This document shows positions 47,144-55,724 of a DNA stretch of 64,000 bases, one piece after another (position 1 is the first letter of the stretch; the number at the start of each line of letters is the position of its first letter). The DNA comes from Stieleria tagensis (GTDB lineage Bacteria; Planctomycetota; Planctomycetia; Pirellulales; Pirellulaceae), in NCBI RefSeq assembly GCF_024129865.1, contig NZ_JAMYFE010000021.1, positions 1-64,000 on the forward strand. The letters are read 5' to 3'. The notes under the pieces are model-generated. The model did no database searches, was not told the origin of the DNA, and worked only from the letters and a program-made list of their open reading frames with translations. Both the position numbers and the translations under genes were made by a program.

Positions 47144-48943
47144 ATGGCTGACTTGATCGCACAGGGGCCGCAGAACTATCACCGCTGGCGACGGGAGATC
47201 CCCGATCCGATGTCACGCGTCGAGGTGGTGATCGGCCGCAGTCAAGCCGATTGGAATGTGCCTTGGGACTCGATGATTTCCCGATCCCATGTGCGGTTGA
47301 TTCCACAACCGGATCAACGCGTCGAAGTCGTTTTGATCGGAGCAGCACGCAACCCGGTCTTTCACCAGGGGCGGCGCGCGGATCGATTCATCTTGGTCCC
47401 GGGCGACCATTTTGTGATCGGCAAAACCACCTTCACGCTTGCTGCCGCCGCGGCCGGATCGCCGGACCGGTTCAGCGCATCACCGGCAAACGATTTCGAC
47501 GTCACCGAAAACGTCTTTGATCACGACGTGCTGCGACGACGACATTTCCGCGATGTCAATTCACGGATCGACGTTTTGACACGACTGCCCGATTTGATCG
47601 CCAGCAGCGACAGCGACCAGGAACTGTTGGTTCGCGTGACCAGCGTGTTGTTGCAATCAACACCCTCGGCAGAGGCGGTTTCGATTCTGGCGGCCGAAGC
47701 GCTGCAAGAGGACCCGGATGCCATCATCGAAACGCTGCACTACGACAACCGCAGCGCGACACTGGGCGGCACATCGATCAGCCGCCAGCTTGTCAAACGG
47801 GCGATCGAAAAACGGGAGAGTGTTTTGAACGTTTGGGCGTCCAACGGGACTGCCCAAACCACATCCTCCTTCACCGCACGCGAAGACGTCGACTGGGCGT
47901 TCTGTGTTCCCCTGCGGACCGCCGCCTGTCGTGGTTGGGTGATCTACATCACCGGGCAAATATTAGAACCCGAAGTGACCGGATCCGGGCGGCCGATCGA
48001 GATTTCCGAACAGTTACAGGATGACATTAAATTCGCCGAACTGGTCGGCACCACCATCGCCAGTTTGCGTCAAAGTCGGCAACTACAACGTCGCCAAGCA
48101 GCGATGCGGAATTTCTTTGCACCGGTGGTCATGCAGGCGCTTTCGACGGGCGATTCCGACGCCGTGCTGGAACCTCGCGAGACAGATTTAACGGTGATGT
48201 TTTGCGACCTGCGAGGTTTTTCCAGACGCAGCGAACAAGATGCGGACAACCTGCTGCAATTGCTGTCGGATGTCAGTGACGCGTTGGGCGTGATGACCAA
48301 ACACATTCTCGGGTTTGATGGTGTGATCGGCGATTTTCATGGTGACGCGTCAATGGGATTCTGGGGCTGGCCGTTGGCACAAAAACACTCGGCGCTACTC
48401 GCCGCACGCGCCGCGTTAGCGATTCGATCGGAATACCATCGTTCGGACTTGGGGTTCCGATGCGGCATTGGCATCGCCCATGGCCGCGCCGTCGCCGGCC
48501 AGATCGGCACCAAAGACCAAGTCAAAGTCACGGCGTTCGGTCCGGTCGTGAACTTGGCCAGTCGGTTGGAATCGATGACCAAACAATTTGGTGCCGAAAT
48601 CATTATCGACGATGCAACCCGGCTGGCATTGAGCCGCGGAAGTGAGGCGAAAGCCGACGCAACATTTCAAATGCGGCGGCTCGCCAAAGTGCGGCCGGCA
48701 GGATTCACTTCCCCCGTGCAGGTCACCGAATTGATTCCCGGTAGCGAAGATTCGGAAAATCTGGTGACCGATTCGTTGATCAACGACTACGAAACGGCAT
48801 TGAAATTGTTCGCCGAAGACCAACTCGATCCGGCGCTCAAGCTGTTGCGAACGCTACCGACCTGGGATGGCCCCACCCAATTTTTGATCCGACAGATCCT
48901 CAATGACAATCAACAGGGTGATGTGATCGAGTTGCCAAAATGA
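47144..48943 (+). CDS. FHA-GAF-class III nucleotide cyclase
   Basis: Protein of 599 residues: an N-terminal FHA domain (GRSQADW at 31-37, ISRSHV at 45-50) that would bind phosphothreonine, a GAF domain (about 140-300), then a class III cyclase domain (about 345-520). The metal-binding aspartates are D355 (VMFCDLRGFS) and D401 (HGDASMGFW); the transition-state residues N470 and R474 (VNLASRLE) are present. The two residues that usually select the purine are changed: Lys is D397 and Asp is P467. It may therefore make cAMP, cGMP or another nucleotide, or have low activity. It follows oppF by 55 bp. ATG 47144 was chosen because the open frame upstream runs into oppF. Confidence 0.85.
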   Translation: MADLIAQGPQNYHRWRREIPDPMSRVEVVIGRSQADWNVPWDSMISRSHVRLIPQPDQRVEVVLIGAARNPVFHQGRRADRFILVPGDHFVIGKTTFTLAAAAAGSPDRFSASPANDFDVTENVFDHDVLRRRHFRDVNSRIDVLTRLPDLIASSDSDQELLVRVTSVLLQSTPSAEAVSILAAEALQEDPDAIIETLHYDNRSATLGGTSISRQLVKRAIEKRESVLNVWASNGTAQTTSSFTAREDVDWAFCVPLRTAACRGWVIYITGQILEPEVTGSGRPIEISEQLQDDIKFAELVGTTIASLRQSRQLQRRQAAMRNFFAPVVMQALSTGDSDAVLEPRETDLTVMFCDLRGFSRRSEQDADNLLQLLSDVSDALGVMTKHILGFDGVIGDFHGDASMGFWGWPLAQKHSALLAARAALAIRSEYHRSDLGFRCGIGIAHGRAVAGQIGTKDQVKVTAFGPVVNLASRLESMTKQFGAEIIIDDATRLALSRGSEAKADATFQMRRLAKVRPAGFTSPVQVTELIPGSEDSENLVTDSLINDYETALKLFAEDQLDPALKLLRTLPTWDGPTQFLIRQILNDNQQGDVIELPK

Positions 48944-48949
48944 GCCGAT

Positions 48950-49621
48950 TCAAAGTGCGATCCTGATGCCTGGTGCATCGGCCGCTACACGCAACCCGGC
49001 CTGACTGGCGGATGCTGGCAACAAACTGATTTGAATCGGCCCGCGACCCATTCGAACGACCCAGCCCAAACGTTGCATGCCCAGCTTTTCAAACGCTCGA
49101 CAGGATGCGGTGTTCGCACAATCGATCATCGTCGCCAACGATCGAGCTGTATCGAGTGGAGCTCCATCGATTTGATTGCTAATCGCCCAGCGAATCAACG
49201 CCGCCAGCAAACGTTTGCCGCGATGGTCGGGGTCGGTCCAGGCGTTGTAAACAAACAGTGTCCCTGCGGGCAAATCAATCGAGGTGCCCAAGTGAATGGC
49301 ACGACTGTAGTTGTCGGATCCCGCAACAAACTGTGTGGCCAACCCAGTGAATGACACCATTCGCGACTCGGCAAAGGCCGCGACCAATCGCCGGCCCGGT
49401 TTGTCCCAATGGACAGCCGCGCCGACTTGGGGATGAACCATTCCGCCAGCGATCAGATCGGACAGTTCAGCGGGGGATATCGTCCGGATCGTGTAACCCG
49501 TCGGAACGGTGCCGTCAATCAGTCGATCCGCGGTCAACTGGTACAGACCGGTCACGTCGATCATTCCCAGTCGCCGCGAAAGTGCGTAGGACCAGCGAAG
49601 CGGGGTGTGAAAAAAGTTCAT
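48950..49621 (-). CDS. GNAT-like acetyltransferase
   Basis: Protein of 223 residues. A GNAT-like core shows AIHLGTSIDLPAGTLFVYNAWTDPDHRGKRL, where DPDHRGKRL resembles the acetyl-CoA-binding Q/RxxGxG/A motif, and MIDCANTASCRAFEKLGMQRLG, the typical neighbour-strand end with N and ExxGF-like pattern. The N-terminal 60 residues are an extension. It is convergent with the cyclase gene (6 bp between stops). The acceptor is unknown. Confidence 0.65.
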   Translation of the reverse strand: MNFFHTPLRWSYALSRRLGMIDVTGLYQLTADRLIDGTVPTGYTIRTISPAELSDLIAGGMVHPQVGAAVHWDKPGRRLVAAFAESRMVSFTGLATQFVAGSDNYSRAIHLGTSIDLPAGTLFVYNAWTDPDHRGKRLLAALIRWAISNQIDGAPLDTARSLATMIDCANTASCRAFEKLGMQRLGWVVRMGRGPIQISLLPASASQAGLRVAADAPGIRIAL

Positions 49622-49859
49622 GGCAATTCAAGACTAGTCTGGTCGTCGTTGCGAATCCGGTCCGCCGCAGAAAACTATCCGGCTGACCATGCCAGGGTCT
49701 TAACGGTTGTAGCAAACAAATCTATTAATCCAGATTCCAGCGTCGTCAACCGACAAAATGTGACGCCTGCGGTCGCGCGCCCAGCGCGGGTAGTCAACAG
49801 CGACTGAACTGGTCAAGCTATGACGGTTCACCCACACACGCTTCTGGATCACGGATCTG

Positions 49860-50930
49860 ATGCAAACTTACGAACTGCTGGACGACCTGTATGCCTACAA
49901 CACGTGGGCCAATGGAAAGATCCTGGCGATGTCAGAACAAGTCACCAATGCGAAACTCGATGCGCCTTTGGAAATGGGATTCGGATCGCTGCGGGCGACC
50001 CTGTTTCATCTATTGACCGCCGAACGGGTTTGGATGGAACGCTGGACCGGAGCGCCATGGAGACCGTTTCCTCGTGATCCAGATGGAATCACGTTGGCCG
50101 AAATTTCCAGCGGGCTTGGCGAAGTCGCGGCGCAGCGTCGTTCGCTAATCGAACTCAATCGTGGCAGTCGCTGGAAAGAATCGATTACCTACATCGACAG
50201 CAAAAAAAACGAACACACCAGCGAGCTCTACAACCAATTGATTCACGTCGCCAATCATGGCGTGCATCATCGCGCACAAGCCCTGCACTTTCTAAAACGG
50301 TATGGCCAGACCGTACCGGCCGGGTTGGACTATATCTTTTATCGCTTGGCGGCCACGACGATCGAACAACCGCCCAAGTCGGTCAAAGCATTGCAGGACT
50401 TTGGATTAGAAGTGGGAACCTTGGATGTGCCCGATCCGATCTATGACAGTGTGTTGGTGGATCGCTTGTTTCGCCATTGTGATTGGGCCAACGCAGAAAT
50501 CATCACGATGTGTGACACCGTCGAAGTCGCCGCCCTGGACCGCAATTTTGACATGGGTTGTGGCACGATTCGCAAGACGTTGTTGCATCTGATGGATGCC
50601 GAACGATGGTGGATCGATAACTGGAATGGGAAACAGGGTGAATTTCCACATTCAGCCGAAGACATGAAACTGACCACGATCCGGGACACGTGGCCGGCGA
50701 TCGCAAAAAAACGCTCCGCGTTCGTCAAGACGATCAACCAACAAACCGCAATGGATGTCGTGACCATCCAACCCGACGGTCCACCAACGTCGTTTCGCAT
50801 CGGCGAATCCGCCGTCCACCTGGCGCTGCACGCCACGCATCACCGAGCCCAAATCATCAACATGCTGCGGCGATCCGAAGGCCGGATTCGCGACATCGAT
50901 TTCTTGTATGCACCATCGATGTCGTCGTAG
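49860..50930 (+). CDS. Tandem DinB-family protein
   Basis: Protein of 356 residues made of two DinB/YfiT-like four-helix bundles. Unit 1 (about 1-160) carries LFHLLTAERVW and VHHRAQALHFL; unit 2 (about 185-350) carries LLHLMDAERWW and THHRAQIINML. These supply the three-His metal site in each unit. Family members are metal-dependent thiol S-transferases or of unknown function. Two joined copies in one protein are less common than single domains. Upstream, 238 bp separate it from the divergent GNAT gene and hold nothing clear. Confidence 0.85.
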   Translation: MQTYELLDDLYAYNTWANGKILAMSEQVTNAKLDAPLEMGFGSLRATLFHLLTAERVWMERWTGAPWRPFPRDPDGITLAEISSGLGEVAAQRRSLIELNRGSRWKESITYIDSKKNEHTSELYNQLIHVANHGVHHRAQALHFLKRYGQTVPAGLDYIFYRLAATTIEQPPKSVKALQDFGLEVGTLDVPDPIYDSVLVDRLFRHCDWANAEIITMCDTVEVAALDRNFDMGCGTIRKTLLHLMDAERWWIDNWNGKQGEFPHSAEDMKLTTIRDTWPAIAKKRSAFVKTINQQTAMDVVTIQPDGPPTSFRIGESAVHLALHATHHRAQIINMLRRSEGRIRDIDFLYAPSMSS

Positions 50931-51039
50931 GTCAAATTTTCGATTTGTAATTGGCCGGGCTAGGGAAGCGACTACTCTCTGAAACCGGCGACTTACGCCG
51001 GCATTACATCTGCCGCCCGCTGGGCTTAAGAAAACACAA

Positions 51040-51070
51040 CTTCAAAACTGACGCGTCTCGCTTACCAAAA
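51040..51070. repeat. Dispersed repeat, copy 7 (fragment)
   Basis: CTTCAAAACTGACGCGTC followed by TCGCTTACCAAAA matches the boxes of the family. It lies against the 3' end of the alpha/beta hydrolase gene. Only the right half is left. Confidence 0.6.
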
Positions 51071-51886
51071 TCAGCACTGCGATTGATTCCAGAGCCAACG
51101 GATCGCGTCGGCGATGTCGTCTTCGTGATCTTCGGTGGCTACCGAATCGTGATCCAAGCCCTGCATCACGACCAATCGTTTCGCGTTTGGAAGCAGGTCA
51201 TAAATTTCCATCTGCAATGTGGGCAGCACCAGTGAATCGAGTTCGGATTGCAGCATCACCGTGGGTAGATCCGCCCGTGGTGCCGTCAGTTGCAAATTCA
51301 TTTCCGGTGGCAAACTCTCAGCGATCGATCCGGTCCAACGGCCCATCGGATAACGCTGGGCAATGTGTTTGAACACATCGACCAGCGGCGGTGGGTTGCG
51401 CAGAATCAACCCCTCGGCGCGGACATCCGGGTGACCCGCCAAGTAGGTTGCGGTGGCACAGCCGAGCGAATTGCCGACGATCCAAACTTTCATCGACCCC
51501 AGATCAAACTGGGTCTTTAATGTTTGCCAAAAATGCAGTGCCCGCGGTGCCATTTTGGACAGCGACGCGCGCCCGCTGCTGCGTCCATACCCGGGTGCAT
51601 TCCAGGAACAGATTTGCGCCGTCACGTCGGGCAGAAAGGAACACGGCCACTCGCTGGCACGCTCGGCGCGTCCGGCGGTGCCGGGAAATTTCAACACCAG
51701 CATCTCTGCCGCCCGGAGCTCGTCATCGGCCTGGTTCAACGGCGGCGGAGAGTGACCGATAAAAAATTCATCGGTCATTCCATCGGCAGTGACCAAGTGA
51801 CGCTGCTTGGGCGCATAGGCGATCTCATGCCGCGACGGCCGCAGAATGAATTGATCGAGCAGGATGCGTTGCAGTGACCGAATCAT
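51071..51886 (-). CDS. Alpha/beta hydrolase
   Basis: Protein of about 271 residues. The nucleophile elbow is GNSLGC (serine near residue 142), the acid is in SELDSLVLP and the His is in GLDHDS, so the triad is complete. The stretch LKFPGTAGRAERA and SWNAPGYGRSSGRAS precede the elbow as in this superfamily. It lacks a clear signal peptide. It lies 12 bp after metG on the same strand and is probably cotranscribed. ATG 51886 was chosen over a TTG at 51892. The substrate is unknown. Confidence 0.8.
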   Translation of the reverse strand: MIRSLQRILLDQFILRPSRHEIAYAPKQRHLVTADGMTDEFFIGHSPPPLNQADDELRAAEMLVLKFPGTAGRAERASEWPCSFLPDVTAQICSWNAPGYGRSSGRASLSKMAPRALHFWQTLKTQFDLGSMKVWIVGNSLGCATATYLAGHPDVRAEGLILRNPPPLVDVFKHIAQRYPMGRWTGSIAESLPPEMNLQLTAPRADLPTVMLQSELDSLVLPTLQMEIYDLLPNAKRLVVMQGLDHDSVATEDHEDDIADAIRWLWNQSQC

Positions 51887-51898
51887 CAGCAATCCGAA

Positions 51899-53944
51899 CT
51901 AGTGCACGCGCTGGCCTGGCAAGGCGCCCTCGTCGACGGCCAGCAAGAACACGTCTTCACCGCCGGGGCCGGAGGCGCACACCATGCCTTCGCTAAGTCC
52001 GAATCGCATTTTCCGTGGTTTCAGGTTGGCGACCATCACAACCAATCGGCCGACCAGTTTCTCGGGCTGATAGGCGGCTTTGATACCGGCAAACACTTGG
52101 CGAGTTTCGTCACCGCCCAAACCGAGCGTCAGTTTCAACAGCTTGTTGGCCTCGGGCACATGTTCGGCCGAAAGCACGCGAGCGACTCGAAAATCGACTT
52201 TTACAAAATCATCAATCGTGATCTCGTCAGCCAATGGTTCATCCTTCAGCGGCGCGTCGCTGTCATTGAATGTCGGCAGGTTTTCGGTGGCCGCTTCGGC
52301 GTCGGCGTTGGCTTTACTTTCGTCAATCATCTTCTGTAGATCCTCGGGTTGGATGCGTTCCATCATGCGTTTGAATTTTTCCACCGGTGTGCCCACCAGT
52401 GGTGTTTTGCTTTGCTGCCATGACGTGATCGGTTCACCTAGCAGTGCGTCACACTTTTGTGCCAGCGATGGCAAAACGGGAGCCAGGTAAATCGCGAGTT
52501 GTCGAAACAGGTTTAAGGCGACGGTCACGACGTCACGCAGTTCGTCTTGTCGATCAGCGTCCTTTTTCATCTCCCACGGCTTGGCGTGTTCGACAAACGG
52601 ATTGGCGGCATCGGCCAGTTCCATGATCAACCGCATCGCGCGGCTAAAGTCACCGGATTCGTAAGCCGCCGCAATCGCATCGCCAGCTTGGGCAGCGTTT
52701 TGGAACAGTCCGCCGTCGTCCGGATAGATCGGTGACAGGCCTGTGCTTTTGGCAAACTTGCCGACACGACTGGCCAAATTCACGACCTTGCCGACCAAGT
52801 CGCTATTGACCTTGTCAACAAACTCGTCGATGCCCAGATCCAAGTCTTCGACTCGCGGCGTCAGCTTGGTTGCGTAGAAATAACGCAACAGGTCCGGTTC
52901 GGCGTATTTTTGATAAGTTTCTGCCGCAATCAACGTCCCGGTCGACTTGCTCATTTTTTCGCCGCCGACATTCAAGAAACCGTGAATGTGGACTTTGGTT
53001 GGCAACTGGAATCCGGCGGTGTGCAACATGCCGGGCCAGAACAGGGTGTGAAAGTACGTGATGTCTTTGCCGATGAAATGGTGGATTTCGGTTGATTCGC
53101 TGCGCCACCAATCATCAATGGACTCGCCATTGGCCGTGCACCACTCGGCGGTACTGGCGATATAGCCGATCGGGGCATCGAACCAAACGTACCAATAGTT
53201 GCCCGGTGAATCGGGGATTTCAAACCCAAAATACGGACCCGGTCGGCTGATGTCCCAGTCCTTTAGCGGTTTGTCCTCGGCCAGGAAATAGCCCTTTAGA
53301 TAGTTGGCCGTTTCTTTTTGTAATGCGTCACCATTGTCAATCCACTGCGTCAGGAAGGGACGCAGTTTTTCCAATTCGACAAACAGGTGAACTGCGGTGC
53401 GGATTTCCGGCGTGGCGCCACTAAGCGTGCTTTTGGGGTCGATCAATTCGGTCGGCGAATAGGTGGCTCCACAGACGCAGTTGTCGCCGGGCTGGTCTTT
53501 GTGGCCACTGACCGGACAGGTCCCGCGGACAAAGCGATCGGCCAAAAACGTTTCGGCTTCGGGGTCATACAATTGGTCGATCGCCCGCTCGGTGATCAGA
53601 TCGGCATCGCGCAGCGCTTTCCAAATCTGGTGACAATATTCGCGGTTGGAATCGCTGTTTGTACTGCCGTAGTGATCGAATTCGACGTGAAAATCTGCAA
53701 AGTCTCGTTGGTGTTGACGGCTCATGTCGGCGATCAATTCTTCTTCGCTGCGATTTTCCTTTTTCGCACGAATCATGATTGCGGTGCCGTGAGTGTCGTC
53801 GGCACAGATATACAGACAACGGTTGCCGATCAATTTTTGAAATCGGACCCAGATGTCGGTTTGGATGTATTCCACCAGGTGGCCGATATGGATCGGCCCG
53901 TTGGCATAGGGCAAAGCGCTGGTGACCAGGATGCGGCGCGTCAT
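51899..53944 (-). CDS. metG: Methionyl-tRNA synthetase
   Basis: Charges tRNA-Met; 681 residues. HIGH is at about 19-22 in the N-terminus, the zinc knuckle [16 protein letters not shown] near 140-155, and KMSKS in GEKMSKSTG near 335. The anticodon-binding domain follows, and the C-terminal 100 residues are an EMAP/Trbp111-like tRNA-binding domain ([27 protein letters not shown]). This is the dimeric bacterial form. The alpha/beta hydrolase follows 12 bp after the stop. Confidence 0.96.
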   Translation of the reverse strand: MTRRILVTSALPYANGPIHIGHLVEYIQTDIWVRFQKLIGNRCLYICADDTHGTAIMIRAKKENRSEEELIADMSRQHQRDFADFHVEFDHYGSTNSDSNREYCHQIWKALRDADLITERAIDQLYDPEAETFLADRFVRGTCPVSGHKDQPGDNCVCGATYSPTELIDPKSTLSGATPEIRTAVHLFVELEKLRPFLTQWIDNGDALQKETANYLKGYFLAEDKPLKDWDISRPGPYFGFEIPDSPGNYWYVWFDAPIGYIASTAEWCTANGESIDDWWRSESTEIHHFIGKDITYFHTLFWPGMLHTAGFQLPTKVHIHGFLNVGGEKMSKSTGTLIAAETYQKYAEPDLLRYFYATKLTPRVEDLDLGIDEFVDKVNSDLVGKVVNLASRVGKFAKSTGLSPIYPDDGGLFQNAAQAGDAIAAAYESGDFSRAMRLIMELADAANPFVEHAKPWEMKKDADRQDELRDVVTVALNLFRQLAIYLAPVLPSLAQKCDALLGEPITSWQQSKTPLVGTPVEKFKRMMERIQPEDLQKMIDESKANADAEAATENLPTFNDSDAPLKDEPLADEITIDDFVKVDFRVARVLSAEHVPEANKLLKLTLGLGGDETRQVFAGIKAAYQPEKLVGRLVVMVANLKPRKMRFGLSEGMVCASGPGGEDVFLLAVDEGALPGQRVH

Positions 53945-54153
53945 GAGCTCTTTCGGCGTGTTTTCGGTTGGGGGGATTCAGCGGCGAATTGTAACGATCG
54001 TCGTGAAACACGTAATCCCGAGAGTTTCACGCGGATTCGCTGGTGCAGAGGGATGGTTTGGGGTTGATGCCGACACAAGGGATTTCCGAGAGTGCCCCCT
54101 CGCGGACAGCCGAAGGATCGGCTGATCGTCCTATCTGTCTAGGGAGAGACATT

Positions 54154-55533
54154 TTGAACACGCAAATGTTCGGTCGGATCGACCGGTCTATCGTCTCAGC
54201 ACTGGTGTTTCTGTTGACCGCCGTCACGGGGGCCCAGGCGTCAGCAACGACGTCGGTCCTGCTGGCGTTTTCATCAGATCGATGCGGCGCCTGTCAGGCC
54301 ATGCAGCCAACCCTAAAGTCCCTGGAGCAGAGCGGCGTTCCGATTCGGCACGTCGACGTGAATGCCGAGCAAGAGTTTGCCCGCCGCCACGGGATCCGCC
54401 AGACCCCAACCTTTGTCGTCTGGTCGGCCGGACGCGAACTGACTCGGTTGGTTGGCGTGCATTCCGCCCAACAACTCCATGACGCATTGGCGATTAATCC
54501 CGCCGGCCCGCTGGTTCAGACCGGCGCCAACGTCAGCAACCAAGCCGCACTGGATGCTCCCCAAACCCGATTGGCAAACACCCGCACAGCCGCTTGGTCG
54601 GGCGCCCAGGGTGAAGCCATGCCGAGTGTCTCGTTGGCCGATGCGGTTCAGCGAGCCGAAGCGGCGACGGTCCGTTTGCGAGTCCACGATGGACACGGTT
54701 TCGGCGTCGGTACCGGAACGATCATCGATCGCCACGGCGACGAAGCATTGGTGTTAACCTGCGGACACCTGTTCCGTGAATCGAAAAAAGAATCGCGTGT
54801 TGAAGTCCAGTTGTTTGTCGGCGGCGAAGTGCGATCGGTCCCCGGTCAAGTCGTTGACTATGACGCCGACCAACGCGACATCGCATTGGTTGTGATTCAA
54901 CCCGGGTTCGACGTGCAACCGGTCAAGATCTTGCCCAGCGCCGAACCGCCACAAGCCGGCCAGTCGGTGTTCAGTTTCGGTTGTGATCACGGTGACGATC
55001 CGTCACGCCGCGACACACGCATCACCGGCGTGAACAAATACAATCAACACTTGGGTGCATCGAACATCGAAATCGGCGGTGCTCCCGTCGATGGCCGCAG
55101 CGGTGGCGGACTGTTTGATTCGAGCGGTCGTCTGGTCGGCGTTTGCAACGCGGCGGACTACAAGGGCGACGTCGGAATCTACACCGGACCTGGCAGCGTC
55201 CAATGGCAACTCGACCGCGTTCAACTGTCGCATCTCTACCAAGACCCTGCGTCATCGCCATCGCCGTCGCAACCACTCGCCGACGCAGTGCCACAAACTC
55301 GTTTGGCAGCACTCGGGACCAACACACCGATGGCGTTGCAGAGTCCACAAAACACTGCACCGGTGGTAAACCGGTCGGCCCAGCCGGCTGCTTCGACCGC
55401 TGGTCAACCCGCCGCGGCGGGTGAGATGATCGTGATCGTTCGTGACCCCTCACATCCCAAGGGCAACCGCGTGCTAACGGTTCAGCGTCCGACCGCGGAA
55501 CTGATGGAAATGATCGGTCGGCACGCAAGGTAG
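54154..55533 (+). CDS. Secreted thioredoxin-trypsin-like protease fusion
   Basis: Protein of 459 residues. A signal peptide (IVSALVFLLTAVTGAQA) precedes a thioredoxin-like domain at about 33-115 with redox motif CGAC (44-47) and cis-Pro (QTPTF). A trypsin-like serine protease domain follows at about 160-370: H205 (TCGHLF), D242 (RDIALVVI) and S316 (GRSGGGLF). A Pro/Gln/Thr-rich tail ends it. The combination suggests an extracytoplasmic redox-linked protease, which is inference. Start: TTG at 54154 with AGGGAGAG at 54141-54148; the in-frame ATG at 54166 is too far from that ribosome site, and the open frame upstream has no signal peptide. Confidence 0.8.
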   Translation: MNTQMFGRIDRSIVSALVFLLTAVTGAQASATTSVLLAFSSDRCGACQAMQPTLKSLEQSGVPIRHVDVNAEQEFARRHGIRQTPTFVVWSAGRELTRLVGVHSAQQLHDALAINPAGPLVQTGANVSNQAALDAPQTRLANTRTAAWSGAQGEAMPSVSLADAVQRAEAATVRLRVHDGHGFGVGTGTIIDRHGDEALVLTCGHLFRESKKESRVEVQLFVGGEVRSVPGQVVDYDADQRDIALVVIQPGFDVQPVKILPSAEPPQAGQSVFSFGCDHGDDPSRRDTRITGVNKYNQHLGASNIEIGGAPVDGRSGGGLFDSSGRLVGVCNAADYKGDVGIYTGPGSVQWQLDRVQLSHLYQDPASSPSPSQPLADAVPQTRLAALGTNTPMALQSPQNTAPVVNRSAQPAASTAGQPAAAGEMIVIVRDPSHPKGNRVLTVQRPTAELMEMIGRHAR

Positions 55534-55579
55534 TTCTGCGGTCACCACGGAGCCGCTTGGTTTGTCGTCTGGGTTACCG

Positions 55580-55705
55580 GAGCTGACGCCAGGTTTCACC
55601 TGGCCTACTGGGGCTTGCGCCAGGTTGCATCTGGCCTACTGAGACTGGCGCCAGGTTGCACCTGGCCTACTGGGGCTGGCGCCAGGTTGCATCTGGGATG
55701 CTGGA
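55580..55705. repeat. 31-bp tandem repeat, four units
   Basis: CCAGGTT occurs at 55589, 55620, 55651 and 55682, exactly 31 bp apart. Each unit contains CCAGGT-3 nt-ACCTGG or a near match, a small hairpin, followed in the first three by GGCCTACTG. It lies between the convergent Trx-protease and sulfatase genes. It has no coding potential and no spacers, so it is not CRISPR. Confidence 0.85.
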
Positions 55706-55724
55706 TCGAGTGGCGTCACGACAG

